Made by a program: the position numbers and the translations under genes. Source: Acidimicrobiia bacterium (GTDB lineage Bacteria; Actinomycetota; Acidimicrobiia; Acidimicrobiales; Poriferisodalaceae). From it: a DNA stretch of 61,189 nt. The stretch covers positions 1-61,189 of the forward strand of contig JAJECP010000001.1 of the NCBI GenBank assembly GCA_022821985.1, given 5' to 3'. Shown here one piece after another: positions 34,871 through 46,492 of the stretch. The notes below the pieces were generated by a model. It did not search any database. It was not told the origin of the DNA and saw nothing but the letters and a program-made list of their open reading frames with translations. The number at the start of each line of letters is the position of its first letter. The first letter of the stretch is position 1.

Positions 34871-36502
34871 TCAGGGGTAGTGGTCGGGGAGGTCGTTCTC
34901 GTAGAGGACAGCGTCGCCGGCGCCGAGATGCGCACGCACCCAGTGCACCGCATCCTCGCGGCTTGCCATGCAGCGAACCGTGGCGCGATCGTCGGTGCGG
35001 TCGTGGACGAGGGTGCGTGCGCTGCGTCCGCGCGTCGCTCGGCGCGCGGTGGCCCTGTCCCAGCCGGCAGCGCCGCCCAGCAGCGCAACCCGGTTGGTCC
35101 GGCCCACGATGAGCACGTCGTCGGCAATCTCGGCGGCATGCTCGCCGAGCTGGCGGTTCTCGTGCGCTTGGCTGCGGCCGAGTTCGACCATGCCCGGCGT
35201 GACCACCACGCGCCGTCCGGCATCGGTGTTCGCCAGCATGGACAGCGCAGCGCGCGCCCCAGCCGGATTGGAGTTGTAGGTGTCGTCGATGACCATGACC
35301 CCCCCGGGGCTGCGCCCGGCGGTGCGGCGGTGGTCGGGCGTCGGCAGGTCGCCCAGGCGGCTCGCGATGTCTGCGTCGGACACTCCCAGGACCGATGCCG
35401 CAGCCACGGCGCAAGCGACATTCGCCGGCGCTGCGCCGCCGAGCGGTCCGATGGCGATCTCCCTGCCGAACACAGTGATGCGACGCGAGACGGCGGCCTC
35501 GTTCACGAATGCGCTGGCCGGCGCGTCGGCGGGCGCATTGACGGGCAGCACCGTCACATCCGCGCTCGGGTCCTGGGTCGAACACCGGATGACTCGCAGA
35601 CCCGAGGCGGCCAACCGGTCGGCTTCTGCGCTCAATCCGTAGGCGTCGATGTTGAGAATTGCCGTGCGACTCGTTGCGAAGATCTCCGCCTTGGCGGCCA
35701 CGATGCGGTCGAGGCTGCCGAAGCGCTCGAGGTGAACCGGACCGATCGAGGCCAGTATCGACACCGACGGGCGCACCCAGCGGGTCATGGCGGCGATCTC
35801 GCCGGCGGCGAAGGTGCCCATCTCCGCGATGAACACCTCGGTGCCAGGCACCAAGTGCTCGTTGACGCTGCGACATATCCCTGCGGTGTTGTTGAAGCTG
35901 GCCGGCGTTGCCACCACCGCGCGGGATCCCTCCACGAGCTGGCGCAGGTAGCCCTTGATGGTGGTCTTGCCATACGAACCGGTCACCGCGACTCGCACCG
36001 GATCGACCTCGTCCAGGCGTTGTTGCGCGCGGTGCACCCAGCGGCGAGACAGCACGGCTTCGAGCGGTGTCAAGATCGCCAGCGAGACGTCCACCCACAG
36101 CGGCATGCCGAAGAGCAGCACCGTCACCACCGGTTCAGCCAGTCCCGTCAGCAGTCCCGCACCCACCAGCACTGCCCACAACAGCGCCAGCGCGGTTGCC
36201 ACGGTGGCGAGTCGGCGGGTCCACGCCAGCGGGCTTGACCGCCCCCGGATGTCGAGGCCCTGCGGACCGACCGCGACGGCGGCCGCAGTTATCGCCGGTG
36301 CCCACCAGAACGTGCCGCTCAGCACCACTCCGGCGGCGGCCGCCAGCGCCAGCACGCGATTGTTCCTGTCGAGCAGCCACCATCGCCGGGCGAATCGCGA
36401 CGTTCGGCCGACGCCATAGTGCTCACGCTGGGCGACCCGCAGCCAGCGGGCGGCCGAGATCATGCCGGCGACGACCGACGTCCACAGCACGATCTGGTTC
36501 AT
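34871..36502 (-). CDS. MurF-like Mur ligase with N-terminal membrane region
   Basis: A 543-residue protein. Residues 1-150 contain about four hydrophobic segments; a Mur ligase follows, with ATP-binding GSYGKTT at 175-181, the central-domain FNNTAGICRSVNEH and C-terminal VIDDTYNSNP, which is the MurF signature. MurF adds D-Ala-D-Ala to UDP-MurNAc-tripeptide. Ordinary MurF is soluble and about 450 residues long, so the membrane extension is unusual; it could tether the reaction to the membrane or use a lipid-linked substrate. It lies between an alpha/beta hydrolase gene and ddl in a leuA-led run of minus-strand genes. Confidence 0.88.
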   Translation of the reverse strand: MNQIVLWTSVVAGMISAARWLRVAQREHYGVGRTSRFARRWWLLDRNNRVLALAAAAGVVLSGTFWWAPAITAAAVAVGPQGLDIRGRSSPLAWTRRLATVATALALLWAVLVGAGLLTGLAEPVVTVLLFGMPLWVDVSLAILTPLEAVLSRRWVHRAQQRLDEVDPVRVAVTGSYGKTTIKGYLRQLVEGSRAVVATPASFNNTAGICRSVNEHLVPGTEVFIAEMGTFAAGEIAAMTRWVRPSVSILASIGPVHLERFGSLDRIVAAKAEIFATSRTAILNIDAYGLSAEADRLAASGLRVIRCSTQDPSADVTVLPVNAPADAPASAFVNEAAVSRRITVFGREIAIGPLGGAAPANVACAVAAASVLGVSDADIASRLGDLPTPDHRRTAGRSPGGVMVIDDTYNSNPAGARAALSMLANTDAGRRVVVTPGMVELGRSQAHENRQLGEHAAEIADDVLIVGRTNRVALLGGAAGWDRATARRATRGRSARTLVHDRTDDRATVRCMASREDAVHWVRAHLGAGDAVLYENDLPDHYP

Positions 36503-36552
36503 CTGATCCCGCTCGCAGGCAGTCGTTCGCTAGGCACGCGCCTCAGAGGTTG

Positions 36553-39191
<2,639 letters not shown>

Positions 39192-39192
<1 letters not shown>

Positions 39193-39254
39193 TAGGTAAG
39201 AAGGAGCAGTCCGGTAGCGGAAAGCAGTTGGGTGTGAGTCGAGGCGCGAATCAC
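39192..39254 (-). CDS. leuL: Leucine leader peptide (attenuation peptide)
   Basis: A 20-residue frame starting GTG at 39252-39254 and ending TAG: MIRASTHTQLLSATGLLLLT. It has two adjacent leucine codons and then four in a row just before the stop, the arrangement expected of a leu operon leader peptide. When charged tRNA-Leu is scarce the ribosome would stall there and change folding of the downstream hairpins. There is no Shine-Dalgarno sequence; a -10 box seven bases upstream puts the transcript start at the GTG itself, so translation is probably leaderless, as for several actinobacterial leader peptides. Too short for ordinary gene callers. Confidence 0.8.
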
Positions 39255-39261
39255 GGGGAGC

Positions 39262-39267
39262 AGTTTA
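39262..39267 (-). promoter_or_regulatory. -10 box of the leu leader transcript
   Basis: TAAACT on the minus strand, seven bases before the GTG of the leader peptide. The -35 region is poorly conserved. It lies just past the ppk stop, so leuA has its own promoter. Confidence 0.55.
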
Positions 39268-39275
39268 CACGGGTG

Positions 39276-41378
39276 TTAGGGGCGGCGGTCGGCGTGCAGT
39301 CTCAGCATCAATTCGTGCAGATCGGTGCCGCAGTGCTTGGCCCACTCGCCGTCGCTGCCGAGCTCCCAGCGAGCAATGCCGTCGTCGAGGTACATGTCGG
39401 TGAGATCCACAAGCTCGCTGACGAGCGCAGGCGTCTCCACGGGCGCCAGCGCCTCCACGCGGTAGCGCAGGTTGCGCGGCATGGCGTCGGCCGAGCCCAG
39501 CAGGATCGTGTAGCCCCGGTCGGTATTCCCGAACCGGTACACCCGGCTGTGCTCCAGGAAGCGACCCACGATGCTGCGCACCGAGATGTTCTCGCTCATG
39601 CCCTCGACGCCGGGGACCAGGCAGCAGATGCCGCGCACGACGAGGTCGATGCGGCAGCCCTGCTGCGATGCCTCATAGAGGGCGTCGATCACCTCGCTGT
39701 CGACGATGGCGTTCATCTTCATGAAGATGTGGCCATCGGGCTCGGCGGCCTCGGCTGCAATGTGCTTGACCAGCGATTGACCGAGGCTGTGGGGTGCCAC
39801 GGCCAGCTTGCGGTAGTCGGTCTTGCGGCTGTAGCCGGTGAGCGAGTTGAACAGCGCGGCCACGTCGGCTGCAAAGTCCCTGTCGGCAGTGAGCAGGCCG
39901 AAGTCCTCGTAGATGCGGGCCGTGTCGGCGTTGAAGTTGCCGGTGCCGACGAAGCAGTAGTGGGCGATGCCCCGGGGCTCACGCCGCACCACCATGGCCA
40001 GCTTGCAGTGGGTTTTCAGACCCACGACGCCGTAGGCCACGTGCACGCCCGCGCGCTCCAGGATGCGTGCCCACTCGATGTTGGCGTGCTCGTCGAAGCG
40101 GGCCTTCAGCTCCACAACCACCACGACCTGCTTGCCGCGCTCGGCAGCCCGGATGAGCGAATCGACGAGTCGGGTCCGCTCCGAAGTCCGGTACATGGTC
40201 AGCTTGATGGCGAGCACGTCCGGATCGTCGGCGGCTTGGCGGATGAACGCGTCGAGGCTGGTGGTGAACGACTCGTACGGCAGATGCACCAAGACGTCTT
40301 GGCGTTTGAGCACGTCGAAGAAGTCGGCGCCGGTCTCGGACTCCTCTGCGGTGCCTCGCCGGCTCGCGGTGCCGCTGGCGAGCAGCGCACTGGCTTCAGT
40401 GGAGGCGCGTAGCGGCAGCGGTGTTCGCGGATTGTGGGGCGGCGTCTTGAGATCGTCGCGATCAATGCCGTACAGCTCGAACAGGTCCGACAGGCCGAGC
40501 AGTCCTTTCGAGGTGTAGACGTCATCGTGCGTCAGCTTCAGCTCGCGAGTCAGCATGTCCAGCGCGTCACTGCCCAGGTCGGGCGCGGCCTCGAGTCGCA
40601 CTGCACCGCCGAAGCGCCGCTGGCGCAACTCGAGCTCCATGTGCTTGAGCAGGTCATCGGTTTCGGTGTCGTCGATGTCGAGATCGGCGTCGCGGGTAAC
40701 CCGGAACGTGCTGTGGCTCAGCAGCTTCACGCCCGGGAACAGGTCGTCAAGATGCCAGGCGATGACCGATTCCAGCGTGATGAAGCGGTGCTCGTCGGGC
40801 AGAGCCAGAAATCGCGGCAGGATCGGCGGCACCTTCACACGGGCGAACGACGGACCGCTGCGGGAGTGCTCGACGAACACGGCCAGGTTCAGCGATAGGT
40901 CAGAGATGTACGGAAAGGGGTGAGCTGGATCAACGGCAAGCGGGGTCAGCACTGGGAACACCTGCTCGCTGAAGAGCTCGGCTACCCAGGCGCGGCTGGT
41001 GGCGTCGAGATCGTCGGGTTCGACGAAGGAGATCCCCTCGGCAGCGAGCGCCGGTCGCAGCTCGTCCTCGAACAGCGACGAAGCGTCACCGAGCTGTTCG
41101 GCCGCGGCCGCCTGGATCCCCTTGAGCTGTGCCCGCGGGGTCAGCCCGTCGGAGCCGGCTTGGCGCACTCCGGCCTCGATGGAGTCGAGCACCGTGGGCA
41201 CCCGTACCTGGAAGAACTCGTCGAGATTCGATGCGTGGATAGCCACGAACCTGATGCGCTCGAGCAGCGGAAGCTCTCGATCATGCGCGAGTGCCAGGAC
41301 GCGATGGTTGAAGTCCAGCCAAGACAACTCTCGATTGAGGTAGCGCTTGGGTGATCGGGCCCCGTTGGCGGCGGACAT
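39276..41378 (-). CDS. ppk1: Polyphosphate kinase 1
   Basis: Makes inorganic polyphosphate from ATP, reversibly. The 700-residue protein shows the N-terminal RELSWLDFNHRVL, the linker SNLDEFFQVRVP, the phosphorylated-His region YGVVGLKTHCKLAMVV and the C-terminal GSADAMPRNL of the phospholipase-D-like halves. A low-complexity insertion (ASTEASALLASGTASRRGTAEE) around residues 330-350 separates domains and is not usual. It starts at an ATG facing a 198-base region that holds three DnaA-box-like sequences. leuA follows but has its own promoter. Confidence 0.95.
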   Translation of the reverse strand: MSAANGARSPKRYLNRELSWLDFNHRVLALAHDRELPLLERIRFVAIHASNLDEFFQVRVPTVLDSIEAGVRQAGSDGLTPRAQLKGIQAAAAEQLGDASSLFEDELRPALAAEGISFVEPDDLDATSRAWVAELFSEQVFPVLTPLAVDPAHPFPYISDLSLNLAVFVEHSRSGPSFARVKVPPILPRFLALPDEHRFITLESVIAWHLDDLFPGVKLLSHSTFRVTRDADLDIDDTETDDLLKHMELELRQRRFGGAVRLEAAPDLGSDALDMLTRELKLTHDDVYTSKGLLGLSDLFELYGIDRDDLKTPPHNPRTPLPLRASTEASALLASGTASRRGTAEESETGADFFDVLKRQDVLVHLPYESFTTSLDAFIRQAADDPDVLAIKLTMYRTSERTRLVDSLIRAAERGKQVVVVVELKARFDEHANIEWARILERAGVHVAYGVVGLKTHCKLAMVVRREPRGIAHYCFVGTGNFNADTARIYEDFGLLTADRDFAADVAALFNSLTGYSRKTDYRKLAVAPHSLGQSLVKHIAAEAAEPDGHIFMKMNAIVDSEVIDALYEASQQGCRIDLVVRGICCLVPGVEGMSENISVRSIVGRFLEHSRVYRFGNTDRGYTILLGSADAMPRNLRYRVEALAPVETPALVSELVDLTDMYLDDGIARWELGSDGEWAKHCGTDLHELMLRLHADRRP

Positions 41379-41461
41379 GACGGCTCAAGCCCCTGTGCGG
41401 TCAATGCAAGGCACAGCGGGGCGAAGCACCCTGCGCCCGTGAGAGTACGCAATCGGTGTCA

Positions 41462-41560
41462 CTGTCCACAAGGGGGCGGCCAAGTCCCCGCAGATCGCCG
41501 AAGTCTGCGGGCGTGGCCTGTGGACAATGTGTGTGCATCTGGGAGGCGTCCTGTGGACAC
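41462..41560. promoter_or_regulatory. Cluster of three DnaA-box-like nonamers around an inverted repeat, upstream of ppk
   Basis: CTGTCCACA at 41462-41470 (plus), TTGTCCACA at 41519-41527 (minus, perfect actinobacterial consensus) and GTGTCCACA at 41552-41560 (minus). Between the first and second is a perfect 8-bp inverted repeat, CCCGCAGA (41487-41494) and TCTGCGGG (41504-41511). The region 41379-41576 has no gene and would contain the ppk promoter. Confidence 0.55.
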
Positions 41561-41576
41561 CTGCCCGCGCAGCCTC

Positions 41577-43055
41577 TTAAGCCGGGGCGAACTCGAAGGC
41601 GTCGCTGACGACTACGTCGGTGCCGATGAACTCGGTCTGGGTCATCTCGTCCATGAGCGATGGGTCGCTGCAGCGGGCCCACTGCCGCCCGTTCGGCGTC
41701 CGCACCGCTGCCAAGGCCACTTCGGGCGCCTCCCGGCCGTGCATGACGGTGTAGGCCTCGATGGTGGCGTCGCCGCTGTAGTCGTCATCCAACTCGACTG
41801 ACGGGAACTGGTCGATTTCATGCTGGCAGTCTTCGTGGCGGAAGCCGTCGGAGGGCGGCGAGGTCGAGTAGATGCCGAACGCGTGCTTGGTGAGGTAGCC
41901 GCCGTTCGCCGAGCAGAGCCCGATGCTGCCCGGGTTCTCGCGCAGCGTGTTGGCCATCGTGGCGATGGAGTGGGTGACGTAGTTGTTGAGCGGCCCGCCG
42001 GCGAAAGTGAGCCCGCCGGTGAGCGTCAGGTCGCGCTCCAGTCCGAGGCCCAGCTCGGTGGCAGAGATCTGCACCGCAGAGGGGAAGCACGAGTACAGGT
42101 CGACGTAGTCGATGTCGCCGACGTCCACGCCTGCCAGCTCCATCGACCGCCGACCCGCCACCCGGATGGCGGGGGAGCTGTGCAGATCGCCCCGGTTGGA
42201 CACGAAGTCGGTGTCGCGCCCGTCCGTGCCGGCATGGGGGAATACCCAGCGGTCGGTGGGCACCCCTGCGGCCGTCGCCGCCTCCGCGGAGCACATGATG
42301 AGCGCGGCGGCCAAGTCGAGATCCCAGTTGGAGTTCATCGACTTCGTGTAGGGGAAGCCGACGAGCCGGTTGCTGGGGCTCGGGTTGCGGATCTCCTCTG
42401 CCGTCATGGGCGTTCGCACCCATGAGTACGGGTTGGCCACTGCTGCCTGGTTGAACTTCTCCCACATCGCGGCAACGCGGTCGCGATGGCCGTCCATCGA
42501 CTCGCCGCGCGAGGCCCGGAAGGCCGACTCGAATACCGGGTAGAGGCAGATCGGGTCCCTCAGGCCGCGTGCGGCTTCCACCTTGTTGTTCATCACGACG
42601 TCTTTGCCGAGATATTCGTCGGGCTGCACATCGGTCTGGTCGGTGTAGGGAATGCGCTGGTCTGCCCGACGCGCCCGGCGTCGGCTCCAAATGCCTTCCG
42701 CTCCGGCGATCAGCACGATGTCGGCGTCGCCGGCGCTGATGCGTTGGCAGGCTTCATTCACCAGCGATTGCGGTGTGTTGCCGCCATCGGTGGAGAGTCC
42801 GGTCTTACCTGTGGCGCCGAACCGGGCGTTCAGCAGCGCAGCTGGGTCTGAATACGGCCAGGCGCCCTTCACGACCCAGGTGTGGGTGGCTCGGCTGGTC
42901 AGTGCCGGCGCGCCAGCATCTTGCGCAGCCGCGGCCAGTGCCTCGGCCATCATGGCAACCGGTTCGAGCGCGTCGACAGGAACCTCGGGGCGCTGCTTGA
43001 ACTGTCCTGCTCCCACAAGAACGGGGGTGCGGGGATCGATCTGGCTGTTCGTCAT
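41577..43055 (-). CDS. Thiolase-like protein (acetyl-CoA acetyltransferase family)
   Basis: A 492-residue thiolase-superfamily protein. The N-terminal half begins TPVLVGAGQFKQRP and has STDGGNTPQSLVNEACQRI where thiolases carry the active-site Cys region; the position looks to be Asn/Thr rather than the normal Cys, so classical thiolysis is uncertain. The C-terminal half has VDLYSCFPSAVQI and GGLTFAGGPLNNYVTHS, the usual His/Gly-rich motifs, followed by a roughly 90-residue OB-like tail. Related mycobacterial proteins are annotated acetyl-CoA acetyltransferases in lipid or sterol breakdown. Single gene, divergent from the J-protein gene. Confidence 0.82.
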   Translation of the reverse strand: MTNSQIDPRTPVLVGAGQFKQRPEVPVDALEPVAMMAEALAAAAQDAGAPALTSRATHTWVVKGAWPYSDPAALLNARFGATGKTGLSTDGGNTPQSLVNEACQRISAGDADIVLIAGAEGIWSRRRARRADQRIPYTDQTDVQPDEYLGKDVVMNNKVEAARGLRDPICLYPVFESAFRASRGESMDGHRDRVAAMWEKFNQAAVANPYSWVRTPMTAEEIRNPSPSNRLVGFPYTKSMNSNWDLDLAAALIMCSAEAATAAGVPTDRWVFPHAGTDGRDTDFVSNRGDLHSSPAIRVAGRRSMELAGVDVGDIDYVDLYSCFPSAVQISATELGLGLERDLTLTGGLTFAGGPLNNYVTHSIATMANTLRENPGSIGLCSANGGYLTKHAFGIYSTSPPSDGFRHEDCQHEIDQFPSVELDDDYSGDATIEAYTVMHGREAPEVALAAVRTPNGRQWARCSDPSLMDEMTQTEFIGTDVVVSDAFEFAPA

Positions 43056-43213
43056 GGCGATGCGACCTCGTGGTCGTGAACTGTGGGGTGAACGGGACGC
43101 GACGTTAGCGAACAGGGTTCTGGCGAGGCCGGGTCAACAGACGCGCGCAGGGGTCCCGAGCAGCGGCGTCGCGCTCGACGGGCAGCAGTAGCGTCGCGAG
43201 CGGGAGGCCTCCG

Positions 43214-43948
43214 GTGGCCAAGTTGCCCGATCACTACGCAGCGCTCGGCGTGCGCCCCGACGCCGATGCGGCAGAGATCCGGCGCGCGTGGATCCGGGCC
43301 GCCCGTGCCAACCATCCCGACCGGCGCGGCGATGTCAACCGGGAGCAGACGGAGCGGTCTGATCGGCGCATGCGGGCCGTGAATGAGGCGTGGCGCGTGC
43401 TCGGAAGGGCTGAGTCGCGCCGTTCCTACGACGAAGAGCGCGCTGCCGCAGCGCCGCGGCCGCCCGAGCCCTCGCCCCCTGCGAGCCCGGCCCGGCCCGC
43501 GGCAGCCGCTGGCGCCAGTCACGACGAGCCCAGCGACCCGTGGTTTGACGACGGCGCCACCACGGTTGAGCCTGGCGGCCCGGGCGGCTTCGTGGTCCGT
43601 CACCGCAGTGCGGCGCTAGTTGTGCGGGTGCTGCCGTGGCTGTCGATCGCTGTGGTGGGCCTGGTGATCTTCGTGGCCAGCGCCTACATGACCGCCAGCG
43701 ACAACGTCGATCAATCCAGGGTTGCGGCGCTCGAGGTGGGGGAGTGCTTCTGGTTTGATCCCGATGGCACGCTGTTCACGGTGGGGTGCGACTGGCCGCA
43801 GACCGACGGCGTGCTCGACGAGATCATCACAACGTCCGCCAGCGACCGCTGCCGTCATCCTGATGCCGTCGCCCACCCAGCCCCGATCGCTGGCCGCCGC
43901 CTCTGCCTGGTGCCAGTAGATCGCTGGGAGCCGCCTGCGGCGGAGTAG
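43214..43948 (+). CDS. J-domain protein with one membrane segment
   Basis: A 244-residue protein. Residues 4-76 form a J-domain with the DnaK-activating HPD motif in NHPDRRG. A proline/alanine-rich linker (about 80-105) leads to a single membrane helix near 137-158, then an extracytoplasmic region with three cysteines (GECFWFD, VGCDWPQ, RLCLVP). It could recruit DnaK to the membrane face. A GGGAGG six bases before the GTG supports the start. It is convergent with the VOC gene only six bases away and divergent from the thiolase gene across 158 bases. Confidence 0.85.
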   Translation: MAKLPDHYAALGVRPDADAAEIRRAWIRAARANHPDRRGDVNREQTERSDRRMRAVNEAWRVLGRAESRRSYDEERAAAAPRPPEPSPPASPARPAAAAGASHDEPSDPWFDDGATTVEPGGPGGFVVRHRSAALVVRVLPWLSIAVVGLVIFVASAYMTASDNVDQSRVAALEVGECFWFDPDGTLFTVGCDWPQTDGVLDEIITTSASDRCRHPDAVAHPAPIAGRRLCLVPVDRWEPPAAE

Positions 43949-43954
43949 CGGCGG

Positions 43955-44800
43955 TCAGCCGTGTTCGGTGAGCATGAGACGCACGCCCAGGTTGTGCTCG
44001 GGCGGCACGATGAACATGGCGTCCTGCTGCTCGCCGGCGCCGCAGATGCCGACCCGCTGTGCGCCGGGAACCAGGCCGGGGTCGTCGAGCTGGAAGTGCA
44101 GGAGCTGCAGGCGGCCGGGCCGGTTGCCCATCCAGTGAGCCAGGTTGGGGTCGGTCGGCTGGATGAGCTTGAGGTTCCACGGGCCTGAGCGCAGGTCCAC
44201 TCCGGTTCCGACGTTGGGGTCTTTCCACTCGTCGGTCTGCTCCATGCCCAGCGGTCCTCGGAACAGCGCGGCTGCGGCTTGTACATCGGATGTCAAGTGG
44301 ACCACGGTCGCCAACGATGTGGACCGCCCGTGGCGAGTGGGCGGCAGGGGCGGGGCGTCATCCCAGCCTTCGCCGCCCGCCCAGGCGATCTGAATGACCA
44401 TGCCCCAGCTGTCCTTGGGGTGGAGGAACGCTTCCTTCCACAGCGGATTCTCCTCGTTGACCCCGATGACGTTGTAGCCGGCGTCGCCGAGCGCACCGAC
44501 GGTGTCGGCGAAGTCGGGCGTCTTGAAGGTGAAGTGGTGCGGGCCGGGGCCGTTGCGAGCCAGGAAGCGGTGCAGGAAATCGCTGCCGGGGTGCTCGAGC
44601 GGTTCGAGGATCTCGACCCTTGCGCCGCCGTCGAACGACACCTGGCAGAAGTAGAAATCGTCGCCCGCCTGCGACGCGGGGTCGTTGTCGGGGCCGCCGA
44701 TCCAGCGACCGCCCAGGTCGCGGCTGTAGCGGATCACGTTGTCCCAGGCACGTTCGCTCACCACGGCGACGTGATCCATGACGAGAGTGTCGGTCGGCAT
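43955..44800 (-). CDS. Two-domain VOC family protein
   Basis: A 281-residue protein with two vicinal-oxygen-chelate modules: residues 5-130 (VMDHVAVVSERAWDNVIRYS, PGPHHFTFKTPDFADTV) and 150-275 (ATVVHLTSDVQAAAALFRGPLGM). The His/Glu metal-ligand pattern is only partly clear. Length and duplication fit extradiol dioxygenase-like or epimerase-like members. It ends a four-gene minus-strand operon after the sulfatase (11 bases apart), so it probably acts on a product of that pathway. Confidence 0.8.
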   Translation of the reverse strand: MPTDTLVMDHVAVVSERAWDNVIRYSRDLGGRWIGGPDNDPASQAGDDFYFCQVSFDGGARVEILEPLEHPGSDFLHRFLARNGPGPHHFTFKTPDFADTVGALGDAGYNVIGVNEENPLWKEAFLHPKDSWGMVIQIAWAGGEGWDDAPPLPPTRHGRSTSLATVVHLTSDVQAAAALFRGPLGMEQTDEWKDPNVGTGVDLRSGPWNLKLIQPTDPNLAHWMGNRPGRLQLLHFQLDDPGLVPGAQRVGICGAGEQQDAMFIVPPEHNLGVRLMLTEHG

Positions 44801-44811
44801 GGCGTCGCAGG

Positions 44812-46437
44812 CTATGCCCGAAAGGAGGATTCGCTCCCGTTGGGCGAGGCAGGGGGCGCGACCACGGGCATGCCGCGGGCGATGTCGTCGGCTTCGATCA
44901 AGGCAGCAGCCAGGCGTTCGTACATCTCGGCACGACGTGCCGGGTCGCTGTGGCCGAGCGGGGCCACCTCGTCGGGATCGGCCGCTGTGTCGAAGAGCTG
45001 CTCAGAGCCATCGCTGTGGCGGGTGAGGCGCAGATCCGCGGTGACGAGCGTGCGGGTCTTCACTGGGGTCAGGATGTCCAAGGTGAGCGCTCCGGGGAAA
45101 TCGTCTTCGATGAGCACGTCGTCACGCACAGACGCCGCGGGGTTGTCCAGGATGGGCACGAGGCTGCGGCCTCCGATGCCGTCGTAGCCGGGCAGATCGG
45201 CAAGCTCCAGCAGCGTCGGCCCCAAGTCGATGCTGCCGGCCAGCGATTGGGTGCGGCCCGGCGAGCGCCGCGGGTCGACAATGACATACGGCACTGCAAG
45301 GGTGCCGCGGTAGTGCATGAAGCCCTTCAGCATCAGCCCGTGGTCGCCCATCATGTCGCCGTGGTCGCTGGTAAACACGATGATGGTGTTGCCGGCCTGA
45401 CCGAGCCGGTCGAGCGCAGCCAGGATCTGGCCGATGCCGTCGTCGATCATCTCGATCATGCCGTAGGTGGACGCCAGCGCCTCCCGCAGCATCTGATGGT
45501 CGCCCGCCACGCCGCAGGGCGTGACCCAGCCGCGCTGTTTGCTCGGGTGTAGCTGGCTGATGTGCTGCACATATTGAGGGGCACCCGTCAAGTCGTCGTC
45601 GACCGAGACGGGCACTTCCATGTCGTCGGGACGGTGGCGGTCGAACCACTCGCCGGGCGGCGTCATCGGGTGGTGCGGGTCGGGAAAGGAGGCCCACGCC
45701 AGCCACGGTCCGCCTTGATTGACTGCGTCTTCGATGAAGGCGATCGTGCGCTCGGTGACGAACGTCGTGGAGTGCAGCTCCGGCCCGTAGGGCGGCTCGT
45801 ACACCTGCCACCAGCGTTCCGAGCGGCGGCGGGCCGGTGACTCCGCGGTCAACGGCACCATGAGGTCTTCAAGGCGGCCTCCGCGATCGAGTGCCCACAG
45901 CAGATGGTGACCGCTGACCCGTGCGCCGTGATCGATGGCCAGCTCGACGTGTTCGAATCCATAGAAGCTGTCGGGGAACTCGGGCGCTCCGTTCACGTAG
46001 CGCTCTGCATCTTCGAGCGTGTCCCAGCCGGTCGGCCAGTACTGGTCGACTGCGCCGGCGGGTGCACCTGTCGGTAACACCGCGTTATGCGACATTCCGT
46101 GCTGCAGGTGCGACTTGCCGATGAGCGCCGTGCGATAGCCCGCTGCACGGAACTGCCGGACGTGGGTGTTGGCGCCCGGCTCGAGCGACCGGTCGTTGAA
46201 GACCACGCCGTGCGCGCTGGGCATGCGCCCGGTCATGATCGTGGAGCGGTTCGGCATGCAAATCGGATTGGCCACCCAGGCGTTGTCGAACACCATTCCC
46301 CGGGCCGCCAGCGCGTCGAGGTTGGGTGTGCGTACCACCTCGTTGCCGCCGAAGCCGGTGTGATCGGCGCGCTGCTGGTCGGTGATGATGAACAGCACAT
46401 TCGGCTGCGCCGGAGCGCCGTTGGCGGCTGCGGTCAT
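44812..46437 (-). CDS. Sulfatase family hydrolase
   Basis: A 541-residue type I sulfatase-fold enzyme that would cleave a sulfate (or phosphate) ester. The metal site starts with Asp20 and Gln21 (FIITDQQRAD). Cys60 in PICMPNRSTIMTGR fits the CxPxR core recognised for conversion to formylglycine. A second metal motif is TSDHGDMMGDHGLMLKG. No signal peptide is seen, so it should act in the cytoplasm. It sits in an operon with an SDR, an F420-type oxidoreductase and a VOC protein, suggesting breakdown of an imported sulfated compound. Confidence 0.9.
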   Translation of the reverse strand: MTAAANGAPAQPNVLFIITDQQRADHTGFGGNEVVRTPNLDALAARGMVFDNAWVANPICMPNRSTIMTGRMPSAHGVVFNDRSLEPGANTHVRQFRAAGYRTALIGKSHLQHGMSHNAVLPTGAPAGAVDQYWPTGWDTLEDAERYVNGAPEFPDSFYGFEHVELAIDHGARVSGHHLLWALDRGGRLEDLMVPLTAESPARRRSERWWQVYEPPYGPELHSTTFVTERTIAFIEDAVNQGGPWLAWASFPDPHHPMTPPGEWFDRHRPDDMEVPVSVDDDLTGAPQYVQHISQLHPSKQRGWVTPCGVAGDHQMLREALASTYGMIEMIDDGIGQILAALDRLGQAGNTIIVFTSDHGDMMGDHGLMLKGFMHYRGTLAVPYVIVDPRRSPGRTQSLAGSIDLGPTLLELADLPGYDGIGGRSLVPILDNPAASVRDDVLIEDDFPGALTLDILTPVKTRTLVTADLRLTRHSDGSEQLFDTAADPDEVAPLGHSDPARRAEMYERLAAALIEADDIARGMPVVAPPASPNGSESSFRA

Positions 46438-46492
46438 GGCGATCTCCCGTCGATGGTGTGGGCGGCGGAGTAGCCGGGGCGACGCAGGCGGC

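Noticed and set aside
41379..41576. Chromosomal origin of replication
   Set aside because: Only three DnaA-like boxes, no A+T-rich unwinding region and no dnaA/dnaN/gyr/rpmH neighbours.
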